Shown here: one piece after another, positions 17,596 to 27,462 of the stretch | How the letters are laid out: every line of letters begins with the position of its first letter | Position numbering within the stretch: position 1 is the first letter of the stretch | NCBI RefSeq assembly: GCF_002286965.1 | Contig: NZ_NSKD01000002.1 | Coordinates: 248,001-312,000 of the forward strand | Direction of reading: 5' to 3' | From: Halovibrio salipaludis | GTDB lineage: Bacteria; Pseudomonadota; Gammaproteobacteria; Pseudomonadales; Oleiphilaceae | DNA: 64,000 nt | The notes under the pieces: generated by a model | Seen by the model: only the letters and a program-made list of their open reading frames with translations | What the model was told of the DNA's origin: nothing | The model's database searches: none | Program-made: the position numbers and the translations under genes

Positions 17596-20500
17596 TGAAG
17601 GAGCTGGACGTTACCCACCTGCCGCTGGAAGGCATACATCTGATCGAGGCCAGTGCGGGCACGGGCAAGACCTACAACATCACACGGCTTTACCTGCGCC
17701 TGCTGCTGGAGCGGGAACTGGAGGTGCAGCAGCTGCTGGTGATGACCTTCACCCGTGCCGCCACCGCCGAGCTGAAGGGGCGCCTGGCGGGCGAGATCCA
17801 GCGTGCCCATGGTCAGTGGGAAGAGCTGGAGGAGCCCTTCTACGTGTCGCTGCGGGCGCGTTTCCCGGACACAGACCGCGTGAAAGCCCGCCTGCGCAAC
17901 GCCGCCCTGCACATGGACGAGGCGGCCATCTACACCATCCACAGTTTCTGTCGGCGAGCCCTGACCCAGGAAGCCTTTACCAGTGGCATAAGCTTTGAGG
18001 CGGCCATGGAAGTGGACAGCAGCGCGCTGGTGCGTGAAGCGCTGGAGGACTGGTACCGGCAGGAGGCACAGGGGCCTGATTTCCAGCAGCTTTACGCCTA
18101 TCAGCCCACGCCCGACGCCTTCGCAAAGGTCTGGGAATCCACCATCAAGGGAACCGAAACGCTTCCGGAACCCGGGGTGCCGGATCTGGCGACAGCCTGG
18201 CAGGAATTCCGCCGCCAGTGGCCGGAGGAACGGGAGGCCTTCGCGACGCTGAATGTTGCGGCCCGGAAAACGCCGGACACCAAGGCCCACTGGCAGGCCG
18301 TCCAGGAGGAGCTGGAGCGCCTCAGCGATTGTCACTGGGATGGCAGTATCCCGGACGTTTTCCAGGGCAGGTTCCTGAAGGAGGCGTTCAGCAGCGGGAA
18401 GAAGCAACAGAGCATGCCCGCGCTGTATGAGCTCGCCAGCGGCATCGCCGGCCTCCAGCGGGCGCGTGAGGCCTGGTGGGCCTGGAAGGGCGTGATCTTC
18501 GCGCGGGCGCACCTGGCCGCCAGCAAGGATCGGCTGGACCAGCTGGATTTCAGCGATCTGATCCGCCGCCTGAGTGAACAGCTGGCGTCGGAGGAGCGCG
18601 GACCGGCCCTGGCCCGGAGCCTGGGAGAGCAGTTCCCGGTGGCACTGGTGGATGAATTCCAGGATACGGACCCGGACCAGTACGCCATCCTCCAGGGGAT
18701 CTACGGTGAGGCCAGGGAACAGGGCCGGATGCTGTGCATGATCGGCGACCCCAAACAGGCCATCTACGGTTTCCGTGGCGGTGATGTCTTTGCCTATCTC
18801 ACCGCCCGCAATGACGCGGATCACCAGTGGTTCATGGGCGCCAATTACCGCTCGGCGCCGGAAGTGATCCGGGGTTATAACCGGCTCTTCCATGGCGAGG
18901 CCGTACCCGGGGATCCACGCGAAGCCATCCCCCATGACCGGATCTTCGGCTATGGCATCCAGTACCCGCCAGTCAGTGCCGGCAGGCCCGACCGGGAGCC
19001 GGTTCGCGGGCCGGCGGGACGGGCGGCTTTCCAGTGGGGACTGCTGCCGGTTGCGGATGACATGGAAGGGCTCAGCAGCAAGGGCACCGGCTATACCAAG
19101 GAGGGGCGTCAACCCCTGGCGCAATGGACGGCTCGTGAAATCCTGAGGCTGCTTTCGGATGCAGAGGTCGATGGTGAAGCCGTGGCGCCCGGGGATATCG
19201 CTGTCCTGGTCCGGGACCGCACGGAAGCCGCCCTCATGCAGGAAGCGCTGACCGCCCGGGGGCTGGATTCCGTCTACCTGAGCGCCCGGGACAACGTACT
19301 GGAAAGCCCGGAATCCCTCGATCTGCTTCGGGCCCTGCGGGGCATCCTGAACCTTGAGGATGACCGCCAGCTGATGGCGGCACTGGCGACCATGCTGTTC
19401 GGTTACAGCACCCGGGAGCTGTTTGACCTGCGCAACAGCGAACGGGACTGGGCCAGGCTTCTGGACGACGTTACGGCCCTGCGCGAGCGCTGGCACCGCA
19501 AGGGGTTCATGAGCATGGCGCTGCAGCTCCTTCAGTGGCGGGCAAGACCGGAGCCGCAGCGGCATGAGCGCAGCCTCACCAACCTCATGCACCTGATGGA
19601 GCTGCTGCAGGAGGCCAGCCAGCAGCACCGCCAGCCCGAGGCGCTGCTGCACTGGTTTGAGCAGGCGCGCACGGACAGCACCGTCCAGAACACCGAACTC
19701 CGGCTGGAAAGCGACGGCCACCTGGTGCGTGTGGTGACCATGCACGGGGCCAAGGGGCTGGAGTATCCTATCGTGTTCCTGCCGTTCGTCAGCTATGGCA
19801 AACAGGGCGGCCGCGGCCGGGACATGCTGGTGCGTTACCATGATCCCCGGGACCACACTACGCACCTGGCCCTGAACCCGTCGGACGAGCAGCTTGATCT
19901 TGCTGCGGAGGAGGAAGCGGCGGAGAGCATCCGTCTCCTTTACGTGGCCGCGACCCGGGGCGAGCGGCGGGTCTACATGCTGGCCGCGGCGTTTGATCAG
20001 CTGGCGTCTTCGCCGCTGGCGCGCTGCCTTGGGGTCAGCAGCTTTGAGGCGCTGGAAGGCGCTGTACGGCAACAGTATGACGAAGGAGCCTGTGGCGTAC
20101 TGACGATCACCAGCACCGATGAGCCGGTGAGCAGTGCTCCGGCGCCGGCTTCCCCTGACGGGCTGGCCGCGGCTGAATTCCATGGACGTATTGAGAGGGA
20201 CTGGTGGCTGTCCTCCTTCTCGGCGCTCACGCGCAATGCGCGCCATGGCGGCACCAGTGCCCGGGACCGGGATCAGGACGAACTGGAAGAGACCCAGCCC
20301 CATGGGGAAGCGGACAACATCCGCTTTTCCCTCCAGAAAGGCGCCGAAGCCGGCAACCTGCTGCACGACGTGCTGGAATGGCTGGATTTCAGTAACCCGG
20401 ACCTGGACGGGGTTCTGGACCAGGCCGAAAGGCGCTACCCGGGCCTGATGGCCCCTGCTGAAACCACCCGTGAGCCCATCAAAGCCTGGCTGCGGGACCT

Positions 20501-21041
20501 GCTGGCCGTAAAGCTGCCCAGCGGTGCAACCCTGGGAGCGCTACCGCCGGAGAAGACCCTGAGGGAAAGCGAATTCTACTTTCCCATGAACGCGGACCAG
20601 CACCCACCCCTGGGCCGCATCCTGGCACGCCACAGGGGAGGTTATGCCGCGGTCACGCTGCCACCGCCGGCAAGCCTCAACGGCATGCTCCAGGGCTTCA
20701 TCGACCTGGTCTACGAGTGGCAGGGGCGCTATTACATCGTGGACTACAAGTCCAATCACCTGGGCAACGGCTTTGGCCATTACAACCCGGAGGCACTGAC
20801 CGCCAATATGCGCGAGAGCTTCTACGATCTCCAGTACCTGCTCTATATGCTGGCACTCCATCGCTTCCTGCGGATCCGCATCCCGGATTACGATCCGGGG
20901 CAGCATCTCGGGGGCGTGCACTACCTTTACCTGCGGGGGATGGCGCCGGGCCGTGATACCGGTGTCCACGCACAGGAGCCGGATCTGGGCGCACTGTTCG
21001 CCCTGGATGCCCTTTTTGAGGGTCGGGAGGTGGCGGTATGA
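17595..21041 (+). CDS. recB: Exodeoxyribonuclease V subunit beta (RecB helicase-nuclease)
   Basis: The protein of about 1148 residues is the 3'-5' helicase and sole nuclease of RecBCD. Walker A is EASAGTGKT at residues 18-26, motif Ia follows as MTFTRAATAELKGRL, Walker B is VDEFQDTDPDQY, then GDPKQAIYGFRGGDVFAY, and motif V is TMHGAKGLEYPIVFLP. The C-terminal RecB nuclease has DLVYEWQGRYYIVDYKSN with the catalytic D...DYK arrangement. The start is ATG 17595, overlapping the recC TGA; a GTG at 17592 lies directly before. Its end overlaps recD by four bases. Confidence 0.96.
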   Translation: MKELDVTHLPLEGIHLIEASAGTGKTYNITRLYLRLLLERELEVQQLLVMTFTRAATAELKGRLAGEIQRAHGQWEELEEPFYVSLRARFPDTDRVKARLRNAALHMDEAAIYTIHSFCRRALTQEAFTSGISFEAAMEVDSSALVREALEDWYRQEAQGPDFQQLYAYQPTPDAFAKVWESTIKGTETLPEPGVPDLATAWQEFRRQWPEEREAFATLNVAARKTPDTKAHWQAVQEELERLSDCHWDGSIPDVFQGRFLKEAFSSGKKQQSMPALYELASGIAGLQRAREAWWAWKGVIFARAHLAASKDRLDQLDFSDLIRRLSEQLASEERGPALARSLGEQFPVALVDEFQDTDPDQYAILQGIYGEAREQGRMLCMIGDPKQAIYGFRGGDVFAYLTARNDADHQWFMGANYRSAPEVIRGYNRLFHGEAVPGDPREAIPHDRIFGYGIQYPPVSAGRPDREPVRGPAGRAAFQWGLLPVADDMEGLSSKGTGYTKEGRQPLAQWTAREILRLLSDAEVDGEAVAPGDIAVLVRDRTEAALMQEALTARGLDSVYLSARDNVLESPESLDLLRALRGILNLEDDRQLMAALATMLFGYSTRELFDLRNSERDWARLLDDVTALRERWHRKGFMSMALQLLQWRARPEPQRHERSLTNLMHLMELLQEASQQHRQPEALLHWFEQARTDSTVQNTELRLESDGHLVRVVTMHGAKGLEYPIVFLPFVSYGKQGGRGRDMLVRYHDPRDHTTHLALNPSDEQLDLAAEEEAAESIRLLYVAATRGERRVYMLAAAFDQLASSPLARCLGVSSFEALEGAVRQQYDEGACGVLTITSTDEPVSSAPAPASPDGLAAAEFHGRIERDWWLSSFSALTRNARHGGTSARDRDQDELEETQPHGEADNIRFSLQKGAEAGNLLHDVLEWLDFSNPDLDGVLDQAERRYPGLMAPAETTREPIKAWLRDLLAVKLPSGATLGALPPEKTLRESEFYFPMNADQHPPLGRILARHRGGYAAVTLPPPASLNGMLQGFIDLVYEWQGRYYIVDYKSNHLGNGFGHYNPEALTANMRESFYDLQYLLYMLALHRFLRIRIPDYDPGQHLGGVHYLYLRGMAPGRDTGVHAQEPDLGALFALDALFEGREVAV

Positions 21042-22864
21042 GCGCGGTGCTCAACCCTGTGCGGGAAGGCGAGGCCCCGGAAGCCATCGACCAGGCGCTG
21101 GCGGACGCCCTTTGCGAATGGATCGGCTGCCGTGAGGACTGGTTCCGGCATTCGCTGATGGCCGTCAGCGAGGCACTGCAGGACGGTCATACCTGTCTGA
21201 ACCTGCCGTACTGGGCCGGCCAGACCCGCTGGCAGAGTGACACCTTCCCGGGCATCCGGTTCCCGGAGCTGGGAGAGTGGCGGCAGGGCCTATCGGCTCT
21301 GGCGATCAGCCCGGATGATGATGCCCCCGTGGTGTTTGAGCGGGATCGGCTCTACCTGCGTCGTTACTGGCGTTTTGAGACCGAAGTGGCAGCGTCCATC
21401 CGCGAACGACTGGCGGTCACTGGGAATGTGGATGCGCCCGGCGCCCGGGCGGCCCTTGAGCGGCTCTTCCCCGGTCAGGCAGGGCAGGCCAGGACTGACT
21501 GGCAGAAGGTGGCCGCGGCTAACGCGCTTTTCCAGCGCTTCAGCGTGATCGCCGGTGGGCCCGGCACCGGAAAGACGCATACGGTTACCCGGCTTCTGGC
21601 CCTTCTGATTGAGGCGTCCGCCTCCGGTGAGGGAATGCCCCGGGTGCACCTTGCGGCACCCACCGGCAAGGCGGCCCAGCGCTTGGCCGAGTCCGTGGTG
21701 AAGGCAAGCTCCGGATTGGCGTCGGATGTGGCTCCCCGGGTAATGGAGGCCATCCCCCAGGAAGCCACCACGCTGCACCGGTTGCTCGGCGTGATCCCGA
21801 ACAGCCACCGCTTCCGCCACAACGAAGATAACCCGCTCAATGTGGACATACTGGTGGTGGATGAGATTTCCATGGTGGACCTGCCCCTGATGGCGCGGTT
21901 GTTTCGCGCACTGCCGCCGGAATGCCGGGTGATCCTGCTGGGCGACGCCGACCAGCTGCCCTCGGTCGCCGCGGGGTCGGTGCTGGCGGACCTGGCGCCC
22001 CGGAATGTAGCAGCCTACAGCCCCGAACGCTGCCGCGAGCTCGCCGCCCTAGGCATTGAGCTTGACCCCGCCGACGACGGTTCGGGGGGTGCGGACTACC
22101 TGAGTTTCCTGAGGGAGAGCCGGCGATTCGGTGGCAGCAGTGGTATCGGCCAGCTTGCCGCTGCTGCCATCAGCGGCGATGAGGAGGGCACTCTCAATGT
22201 TCTCCGGGGCGCTCAAGAGGACGTGGTCTGGCAGGGCGGCGGTGCGCTGTCCGAACAGCTTGCTGCCTGGACGGAGCAGCACTACCGGCCCATCACGGAA
22301 GCGACCGACCTGAAGGACGCCTTCGCGCGGCTGCAGGCCTTCCGGATCCTCTGTCCCGCCCGCGTTGGTCCCAATGGTGTCCAGTCAATCAATGAGCGTG
22401 TTACCGCTGCGCTCAACCCGGAGCGGCAACGTTTCTTCCGCGGCCAGCCCATCATGATCACGCGCAACCATTACGGGCTTGGCCTCTACAATGGCGATAT
22501 CGGCCTGATCTGGCCGGACGAGCCGGAGCGGGAAGGCGAGGCGCCCCCACTGCTGGCCTGGTTCCCGGGTGAGGAGGGCTTTATGCCCATGGCGCCGGGG
22601 CGACTGCCGGACCATGAAACGGTCTACGCCATGACCATCCACAAGACACAGGGCTCGGAGTTTGATTCCGTGGCCCTGGTGCTGCCCGAGAGGCCGTCCG
22701 CGATTCTCAGCCGGGAGCTGATCTACACTGGAATTACCCGGGCCCGTTCCCGATTGATGGTCATCGGGGATGAGGCCGTCTGGCGTGCCGGCATCAGCCA
22801 GGCCGTGGAGCGCCATTCCGGCCTCGGCGTGCGGCTCAGGGGTGACCCGTCCGAACACCGGTAA
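21038..22864 (+). CDS. recD: Exodeoxyribonuclease V subunit alpha (RecD helicase)
   Basis: The 608-residue protein is the 5'-3' helicase of RecBCD. Walker A is [11 protein letters not shown] (lysine 179), Walker B is [17 protein letters not shown], the sensor is [18 protein letters not shown], and the C-terminal UvrD-like motif is [21 protein letters not shown], then [18 protein letters not shown]. All helicase motifs look intact. It overlaps recB by four bases (ATGA) and closes the recCBD operon; lldD begins 22 bp later on the same strand. Confidence 0.96.
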   Translation: MSAVLNPVREGEAPEAIDQALADALCEWIGCREDWFRHSLMAVSEALQDGHTCLNLPYWAGQTRWQSDTFPGIRFPELGEWRQGLSALAISPDDDAPVVFERDRLYLRRYWRFETEVAASIRERLAVTGNVDAPGARAALERLFPGQAGQARTDWQKVAAANALFQRFSVIAGGPGTGKTHTVTRLLALLIEASASGEGMPRVHLAAPTGKAAQRLAESVVKASSGLASDVAPRVMEAIPQEATTLHRLLGVIPNSHRFRHNEDNPLNVDILVVDEISMVDLPLMARLFRALPPECRVILLGDADQLPSVAAGSVLADLAPRNVAAYSPERCRELAALGIELDPADDGSGGADYLSFLRESRRFGGSSGIGQLAAAAISGDEEGTLNVLRGAQEDVVWQGGGALSEQLAAWTEQHYRPITEATDLKDAFARLQAFRILCPARVGPNGVQSINERVTAALNPERQRFFRGQPIMITRNHYGLGLYNGDIGLIWPDEPEREGEAPPLLAWFPGEEGFMPMAPGRLPDHETVYAMTIHKTQGSEFDSVALVLPERPSAILSRELIYTGITRARSRLMVIGDEAVWRAGISQAVERHSGLGVRLRGDPSEHR

Positions 22865-22886
22865 GCATGACAAGGACAGTATTCCC

Positions 22887-24026
22887 ATGATCATTTCCTC
22901 GACCCAGGATTACCGTGAGGCGGCACGCCGGCGGCTGCCGCCCTTCCTGTTCCACTACATCGATGGCGCCAGCTACGACGAATACACCCTGCAGCGCAAT
23001 ACCCAGGACCTGCGTGAGCTGTCACTGCGCCAGCGGGTGCTGCAGGAAGTCGGTGACGTCGACCTCTCAACCCGTCTTTTTGGTGAGGATCTGAGTCTGC
23101 CGGTGGCCCTGGCGCCAGTGGGGCTGACGGGCATGTATGCCCGGCGCGGCGAAGCACAGGCGGCCCGGGCGTCCGCCGCCAAGGGGGTCCCCTTTACGCT
23201 GTCCACCGTCTCGGTATGCCCGATCGAGGAGGTGCAGCAGGCCTCGCAACGCCCCCTCTGGTTCCAGCTCTATGTGCTCCGGGATCGGGGCTTTATGAAG
23301 AACGTACTGGAGCGGGCCTGGGAGGCCGGTGTCCGGACTCTGGTTTTCACGGTGGATATGCCGGTGCCGGGCGCCCGCTACCGTGACGCCCATTCCGGCA
23401 TGTCCGGCCCGTACTCGGGGGCCCGCCGTATGTTGCAGGCCGCCACCCATCCCTCCTGGGCCTGGCACGTGGGCGTGCAGGGGCGCCCACATGATCTGGG
23501 TAATGTGTCTGCCTATCTCGGGGAGACGATCAGTCTGGAGGACTATGTGGGCTGGCTTGGCAGGAACTTCGACCCTGCCATCGGCTGGAAGGATCTTGAG
23601 TGGATCCGGGAGTTCTGGAAAGGATCCATGGTGATCAAGGGCATCCTGGATCCCGAGGACGCCAGGGATGCCGTGCGCTTTGGGGCCGATGGCATCGTCG
23701 TTTCCAACCACGGTGGCCGCCAGCTCGACGGGGCGCTCTCCAGCGCCCGCGCCATGCCCATGATCGCGGAGGCGGTCGGGGATGAACTCACGCTTCTGGC
23801 GGATTCGGGCATCCGTTCCGGTCTGGATGTGGTCCGCATGCTCGCCCTTGGCGCTCACGGGGTGCTGCTCGGCCGCGCCTATGTCTATGCGCTGGCGGCG
23901 GCGGGAGAGCAGGGCGTTGCCCACCTTCTGGGGCTTATAGAGAGTGAGATGCGTGTGGCGATGACGCTGACCGGTGCACGCTCTGTTGGGGAAATCTGCC
24001 GTGAAAGCCTGGCTGTAAAGGTGTAA
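22887..24026 (+). CDS. lldD: L-lactate dehydrogenase (quinone-dependent, FMN)
   Basis: The 379-residue protein closely follows the LldD pattern. It opens [35 protein letters not shown], has [43 protein letters not shown] and [15 protein letters not shown], the active-site [29 protein letters not shown] for the FMN phosphate, and [16 protein letters not shown] at the end. It oxidises L-lactate to pyruvate at the inner face of the membrane and passes electrons to quinone. ATG 22887 is used, with AAGGA upstream; an extension to 22770 would run inside recD and is unlikely. It is a paralogue of the oxidase at 7841. Confidence 0.92.
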   Translation: MIISSTQDYREAARRRLPPFLFHYIDGASYDEYTLQRNTQDLRELSLRQRVLQEVGDVDLSTRLFGEDLSLPVALAPVGLTGMYARRGEAQAARASAAKGVPFTLSTVSVCPIEEVQQASQRPLWFQLYVLRDRGFMKNVLERAWEAGVRTLVFTVDMPVPGARYRDAHSGMSGPYSGARRMLQAATHPSWAWHVGVQGRPHDLGNVSAYLGETISLEDYVGWLGRNFDPAIGWKDLEWIREFWKGSMVIKGILDPEDARDAVRFGADGIVVSNHGGRQLDGALSSARAMPMIAEAVGDELTLLADSGIRSGLDVVRMLALGAHGVLLGRAYVYALAAAGEQGVAHLLGLIESEMRVAMTLTGARSVGEICRESLAVKV

Positions 24027-24042
24027 AGGCGCGCCGCGCCGC

Positions 24043-24588
24043 TCATCTGTCGAGGACGCTGAGCGCGCGATGGCAGCAGACCCTGCCCTGCTCATCAAGG
24101 ATTATATTGCAGTTTTGGACCAGAAGCGCTCGAAGGCGCTGCCGGGCCCGGCGGACCCGGGCCTTGGTCGCTGGCAGGGATAGACCCTGATGGCTGGCGT
24201 AATCGTTGTGGGTCATCCCATCAAGATCACAGGCCTGCAGGATATGCCGGTCGTGCTCCTCGAGCTCGGGGAGATTCCGGGCGATGCACTGCTGCAGTTC
24301 GGAAACGGGAGAGCGTGACTCGTTGTGCGTCTCAAGTGTGATTTCGGAAAGGTCTGACAGCGGCTTCCTCAGTCTCTGGCGGTCAATGAGTTGATTCCTG
24401 GCAACGCGGAAAAGCCACGCTTTCGGGTTATCCAGCCCACAGAAGCCGTTGCCCTCTCGCATTGCACGCACAAATACTTCCTGCAGCAGATCCTCGGCTT
24501 CTTCGGGGGATACCGCGCGCTGTGTCAGGAATCCTGCGAGCTCGTCGCTATTGTCATGCCAAGCGTTCAGAACGCATTCGTAGCTCAT
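24043..24588 (-). CDS. ECF RNA polymerase sigma factor with cysteine-rich C-terminal tail
   Basis: This 181-residue sigma-70-family protein has region 2 (AEDLLQEVFVRAMREGNGF, then NPKAWLFRVARNQLIDRQR) and region 4 (LPELEEHDRHILQACDLDGMTHNDYASHQGLSLPATKARVRRARQRLRALL). It resembles the SigZ-like ECF group. After region 4 it carries a short tail, QNCNIILDEQGRVCCHR, with three cysteines, reminiscent of metal- or redox-responsive tails. No anti-sigma gene lies beside it. It is divergent from the CSCSS permease and thioredoxin genes, likely its targets. GAGG lies just before ATG 24588. Confidence 0.85.
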   Translation of the reverse strand: MSYECVLNAWHDNSDELAGFLTQRAVSPEEAEDLLQEVFVRAMREGNGFCGLDNPKAWLFRVARNQLIDRQRLRKPLSDLSEITLETHNESRSPVSELQQCIARNLPELEEHDRHILQACDLDGMTHNDYASHQGLSLPATKARVRRARQRLRALLVQNCNIILDEQGRVCCHRALSVLDR

Positions 24589-24688
24589 CGTACCTCTGCC
24601 TCTCCGTCTGCCTGAAAAAGCTGCATCCTTTTCCGTATTGGTTCGTCTCCCTTTGTAGAGCTGATCATTTCATTCAATGAGGATACCA

Positions 24689-25699
24689 ATGCTGGCGATT
24701 TTCACATGGCTTGCCGACTGGATTGTCTATAGAAGTCTGGGATTCGAGGAAGGAACCCGGCTTGCCGATGCGATGCACTTTTTCGTGGAGGATACCAGTA
24801 AAATCCTCGTGCTGCTGGTTGTGATGATCTACGTGATCGCCCTGGCCAGGGCTTCTCTCAACCTGGAGCGCGTAAGGTACTACATCCAGCATCGTCATCG
24901 CCTGACGGGGTACTTTCTCGGTTCCGGGTTTGGCGCCATTACGCCATTCTGCTCATGCTCCAGCATACCTTTGTTCCTGGGGTTTACCAGCGCCGGCATT
25001 CCGCTGGGAGTGACCATGGCGTTCCTGTTCACCTCTCCCATCATCAACGAAGTGGCTGTGATCATGCTCTGGGGCCTTCTCGGATGGCAGTTCACGCTGG
25101 TGTATGTGGTAATCGGCGTTCTGGTGGGTGTTAGCGGTGGCATGATTCTGGATCTACTGCGCGGCGAGCGCTGGCTCCAGTCCTTCGCGGCGAAGGCCTA
25201 CCAACAGGCTGAATCCGGTGTCCAGAACAGTCCCGACGCGGGCGATCTCCCCCAGAAGCTGACACTCAAGGACCGACACCGGTTCGCCAGCTCGGAAGTG
25301 CGTGACATAGTGGGCCGTATCTGGAAGTGGGTCCTTATCGGCGTCGCGCTAGGGTCAGCGCTGCATGGGTTTGTACCGGAGGGATGGTTTGCGCAGAACC
25401 TTGGATCCGGCCAGTGGTGGAGCGTTCCCGCGGGCGTTCTTGCAGGACTGCCGCTTTATTCCAACGCGACCGCGGTCATCCCGGTGATGGAAAGTCTCAT
25501 CGTCAAAGGCCTGCCCGTGGGCACGACGCTGGCTTTCTGTATGAGCACGGTGGCGGCGAGTTTCCCTGAGTTCATCATGCTCAAGCAGGTCATGCAGTAC
25601 CGTCTGCTTGGGCTCATCTTTGTGATCCTGCTGCTCAATTTCATGGTTGTCGGCTGGATCATGAATGCGGTCAGTCCCTGGCTGTTCGCTGGAGCCTGA
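24689..25699 (+). CDS. Permease of the DUF318/ArsP-like family with CSCSS motif
   Basis: The protein of about 336 residues has eight to ten transmembrane helices. The first half has GAITPFCSCSSIPLFLGFTSAGIPLGVTMAFLFTSPIINEVAV, the diagnostic cysteine-bearing motif of SO_0444/ArsP-type permeases implicated in efflux of organoarsenicals or toxic metals; the second half repeats the fold (VLAGLPLYSNATAVIPVMESLIVKGLPVGTTLAF). I start at ATG 24689 with GAGG six bases upstream; the in-frame ATG 24677 lacks a ribosome site. The next gene, 45 bp later, is a small thioredoxin often found with this permease. Cargo is not proven. Confidence 0.84.
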   Translation: MLAIFTWLADWIVYRSLGFEEGTRLADAMHFFVEDTSKILVLLVVMIYVIALARASLNLERVRYYIQHRHRLTGYFLGSGFGAITPFCSCSSIPLFLGFTSAGIPLGVTMAFLFTSPIINEVAVIMLWGLLGWQFTLVYVVIGVLVGVSGGMILDLLRGERWLQSFAAKAYQQAESGVQNSPDAGDLPQKLTLKDRHRFASSEVRDIVGRIWKWVLIGVALGSALHGFVPEGWFAQNLGSGQWWSVPAGVLAGLPLYSNATAVIPVMESLIVKGLPVGTTLAFCMSTVAASFPEFIMLKQVMQYRLLGLIFVILLLNFMVVGWIMNAVSPWLFAGA

Positions 25700-25744
25700 G
25701 GGCTCCGTTACCTGAACCTGATCAAGAAGGAGGAGTGGATACCA

Positions 25745-25978
25745 ATGCGTATTGAAGTGCTTGGAACCGGTTGTAAGAAATGTGACACCACCGCGGACGC
25801 GATCCGTGAGGTCGCGTCGGAGCTTGGCGTTGATGCCGAGGTAGAGAAGGTCACCGATCCGCAGGTCATCATGCAGTACCAGGTCATGTCGACCCCGGCT
25901 GTGGCCGTTGATGGTCAGCTGAGACACAGTGGTTCAGTGCCCACACGAGAGACCATCACTGGCCTGTTGTCTCAGTAA
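25745..25978 (+). CDS. Small thioredoxin-family protein (redox-active disulfide protein)
   Basis: The 77-residue single-domain protein begins MRIEVLGTGCKKCDTTADAI, with a CxxC active site (CKKC), and contains the cis-proline loop VMSTPAVAVDGQL. It belongs to the short 'redox-active disulfide protein 2' group often encoded after DUF318 permeases. It likely supplies thiol-disulfide exchange or metal hand-off for the permease. A strong AAGGAGGAG lies upstream of ATG 25745. No signal peptide is present, so it acts in the cytoplasm. Confidence 0.88.
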   Translation: MRIEVLGTGCKKCDTTADAIREVASELGVDAEVEKVTDPQVIMQYQVMSTPAVAVDGQLRHSGSVPTRETITGLLSQ

Positions 25979-26073
25979 TTGGAATGGTTGTATTGCGGGC
26001 TGAGACCCGATGACGCCGGCAGTCGGCCCGGGTATCATGCGGGGCGTTTTCAACATTGAATCCGGGGCTCGCA

Positions 26074-27426
26074 ATGACCACCAAGTTCCTGCTCGACGAA
26101 AGCCGTATTCCCACGCACTGGTACAACCTCCAGGCGGACCTGCCTGAGCCGTTGCCGGCCGTACTCAATCCGGCAACCCATGAGCCGGTGACCCCCGCGG
26201 ATCTTGAACCCCTGTTTCCGGCGTCCCTGATCGAACAGGAAGTCACCACGGAACGGGAGGTCCCGATTCCGGAGCCCGTTCGAGAGGTCTATCGCCAGTG
26301 GCGGCCCGCACCGCTGTATCGTGCGCACGCGCTGGAGAAGGCGCTGGGAACGCCGGCACGGATCTACTACAAGTACGAGGGCGTGAGTCCGGCCGGCAGC
26401 CACAAACCCAACAGCGCCATTCCCCAGGCCTTTTTCAACCACGAAGCCGGTATCCGGCGTCTCACCACGGAGACCGGGGCAGGGCAGTGGGGAACGTCGC
26501 TGTCCTACGCCGGTGCGCTCATGGACATGGACGTGCAGGTGTTCCAGGTCCGGGTTTCCTACAATCAGAAACCCTACCGTCGCGCGGTGATGGAAACCTA
26601 CGGGGCGCGCTGTATTGCTTCTCCGTCCAATGAGACTGAGTTCGGCCGCAGTGTACTCGCGGATACTCCGGACCATACCGGCAGCCTGGGGATCGCCATC
26701 TCCGAGGCGGTGGAGCTGGCAGCGCAGGATCCCGGCACCAAGTACGCTCTGGGGTCGGTCCTGAACCATGTGCTGCTGCACCAGACGGTCATCGGCCAGG
26801 AAACCATGGAACAGATGGCCATGGCGGGGGATTCGCCCGATGTGATTGTGGGCTGCACTGGTGGCGGCTCCAATTTCGCCGGTTTCGCCTTCCCGTTCAT
26901 CGGCCAGTCACTGCGTGGCGGTGAAAGCCCGCGTGTGGTGGCCGTGGAACCCTCATCATGCCCGACACTGACCCGTGGCCAGTATGCCTACGATTATGGC
27001 GATACGGCGAAGATGACCCCGCTGACGCGCATGCACACCCTGGGGTCAGGCTTTACGCCGCCCGGCTTCCATGCCGGTGGGTTGCGCTATCACGGCATGG
27101 CGCCGCTGGTTTCGCACGCTAAACAGCTGGGCCTGTTCGAGGCGGTTGCCTATCCCCAGAAGGCCTGTTTCGAGGCAGGGATCCTGTTCGCGCGTAATGA
27201 GGGGATTGTGCCGGCGCCTGAAGCCAACCACGCGGTGCGTGGTGCCATCGACGAGGCCATCCGCTGTCGCGAAGAGGGCAGTGCCGAGACCATCCTGTTC
27301 AACCTGTGCGGTCATGGTCACTTCGATATGGCGGCTTACACGTCCTATTTTGCGGGTGAGCTCAGCGACCATGAGTACAGTGACGAGGAGCTCGCCATGG
27401 CACTGTCGGGTCTGCCGTCGGTCTGA
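26074..27426 (+). CDS. TrpB2-type tryptophan synthase beta-like PLP enzyme
   Basis: The protein of about 450 residues is a fold-type II PLP enzyme of the TrpB2 class. It has the N-terminal extension FLLDESRIPTHWYNLQADL, then RPAPLYRAHALEKAL, the lysine motif EGVSPAGSHKPNSA, TETGAGQWGTSLSYAG, the phosphate loop CTGGGSNFAGFAFPF, and LGSGFTPPGFHAGGLRYHG. TrpB2 enzymes condense indole and serine to tryptophan independently of the usual TrpA partner. ATG 26074 gives the canonical start; an upstream TTG would add six residues. It is convergent with the tyrosine ammonia-lyase gene 36 bp away. No other trp gene is present. Confidence 0.88.
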   Translation: MTTKFLLDESRIPTHWYNLQADLPEPLPAVLNPATHEPVTPADLEPLFPASLIEQEVTTEREVPIPEPVREVYRQWRPAPLYRAHALEKALGTPARIYYKYEGVSPAGSHKPNSAIPQAFFNHEAGIRRLTTETGAGQWGTSLSYAGALMDMDVQVFQVRVSYNQKPYRRAVMETYGARCIASPSNETEFGRSVLADTPDHTGSLGIAISEAVELAAQDPGTKYALGSVLNHVLLHQTVIGQETMEQMAMAGDSPDVIVGCTGGGSNFAGFAFPFIGQSLRGGESPRVVAVEPSSCPTLTRGQYAYDYGDTAKMTPLTRMHTLGSGFTPPGFHAGGLRYHGMAPLVSHAKQLGLFEAVAYPQKACFEAGILFARNEGIVPAPEANHAVRGAIDEAIRCREEGSAETILFNLCGHGHFDMAAYTSYFAGELSDHEYSDEELAMALSGLPSV

Positions 27427-27462
27427 ACGGAAGAGCTCTGGCTGTTTTACATCCGGGTCGTT

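Noticed and set aside
17475-20366. Long open frame on the minus strand (963 codons)
   Set aside because: It is the antisense shadow of recB/recC, whose motifs are intact on the plus strand; the antisense protein shows no domain and is typical of GC-rich coding DNA.
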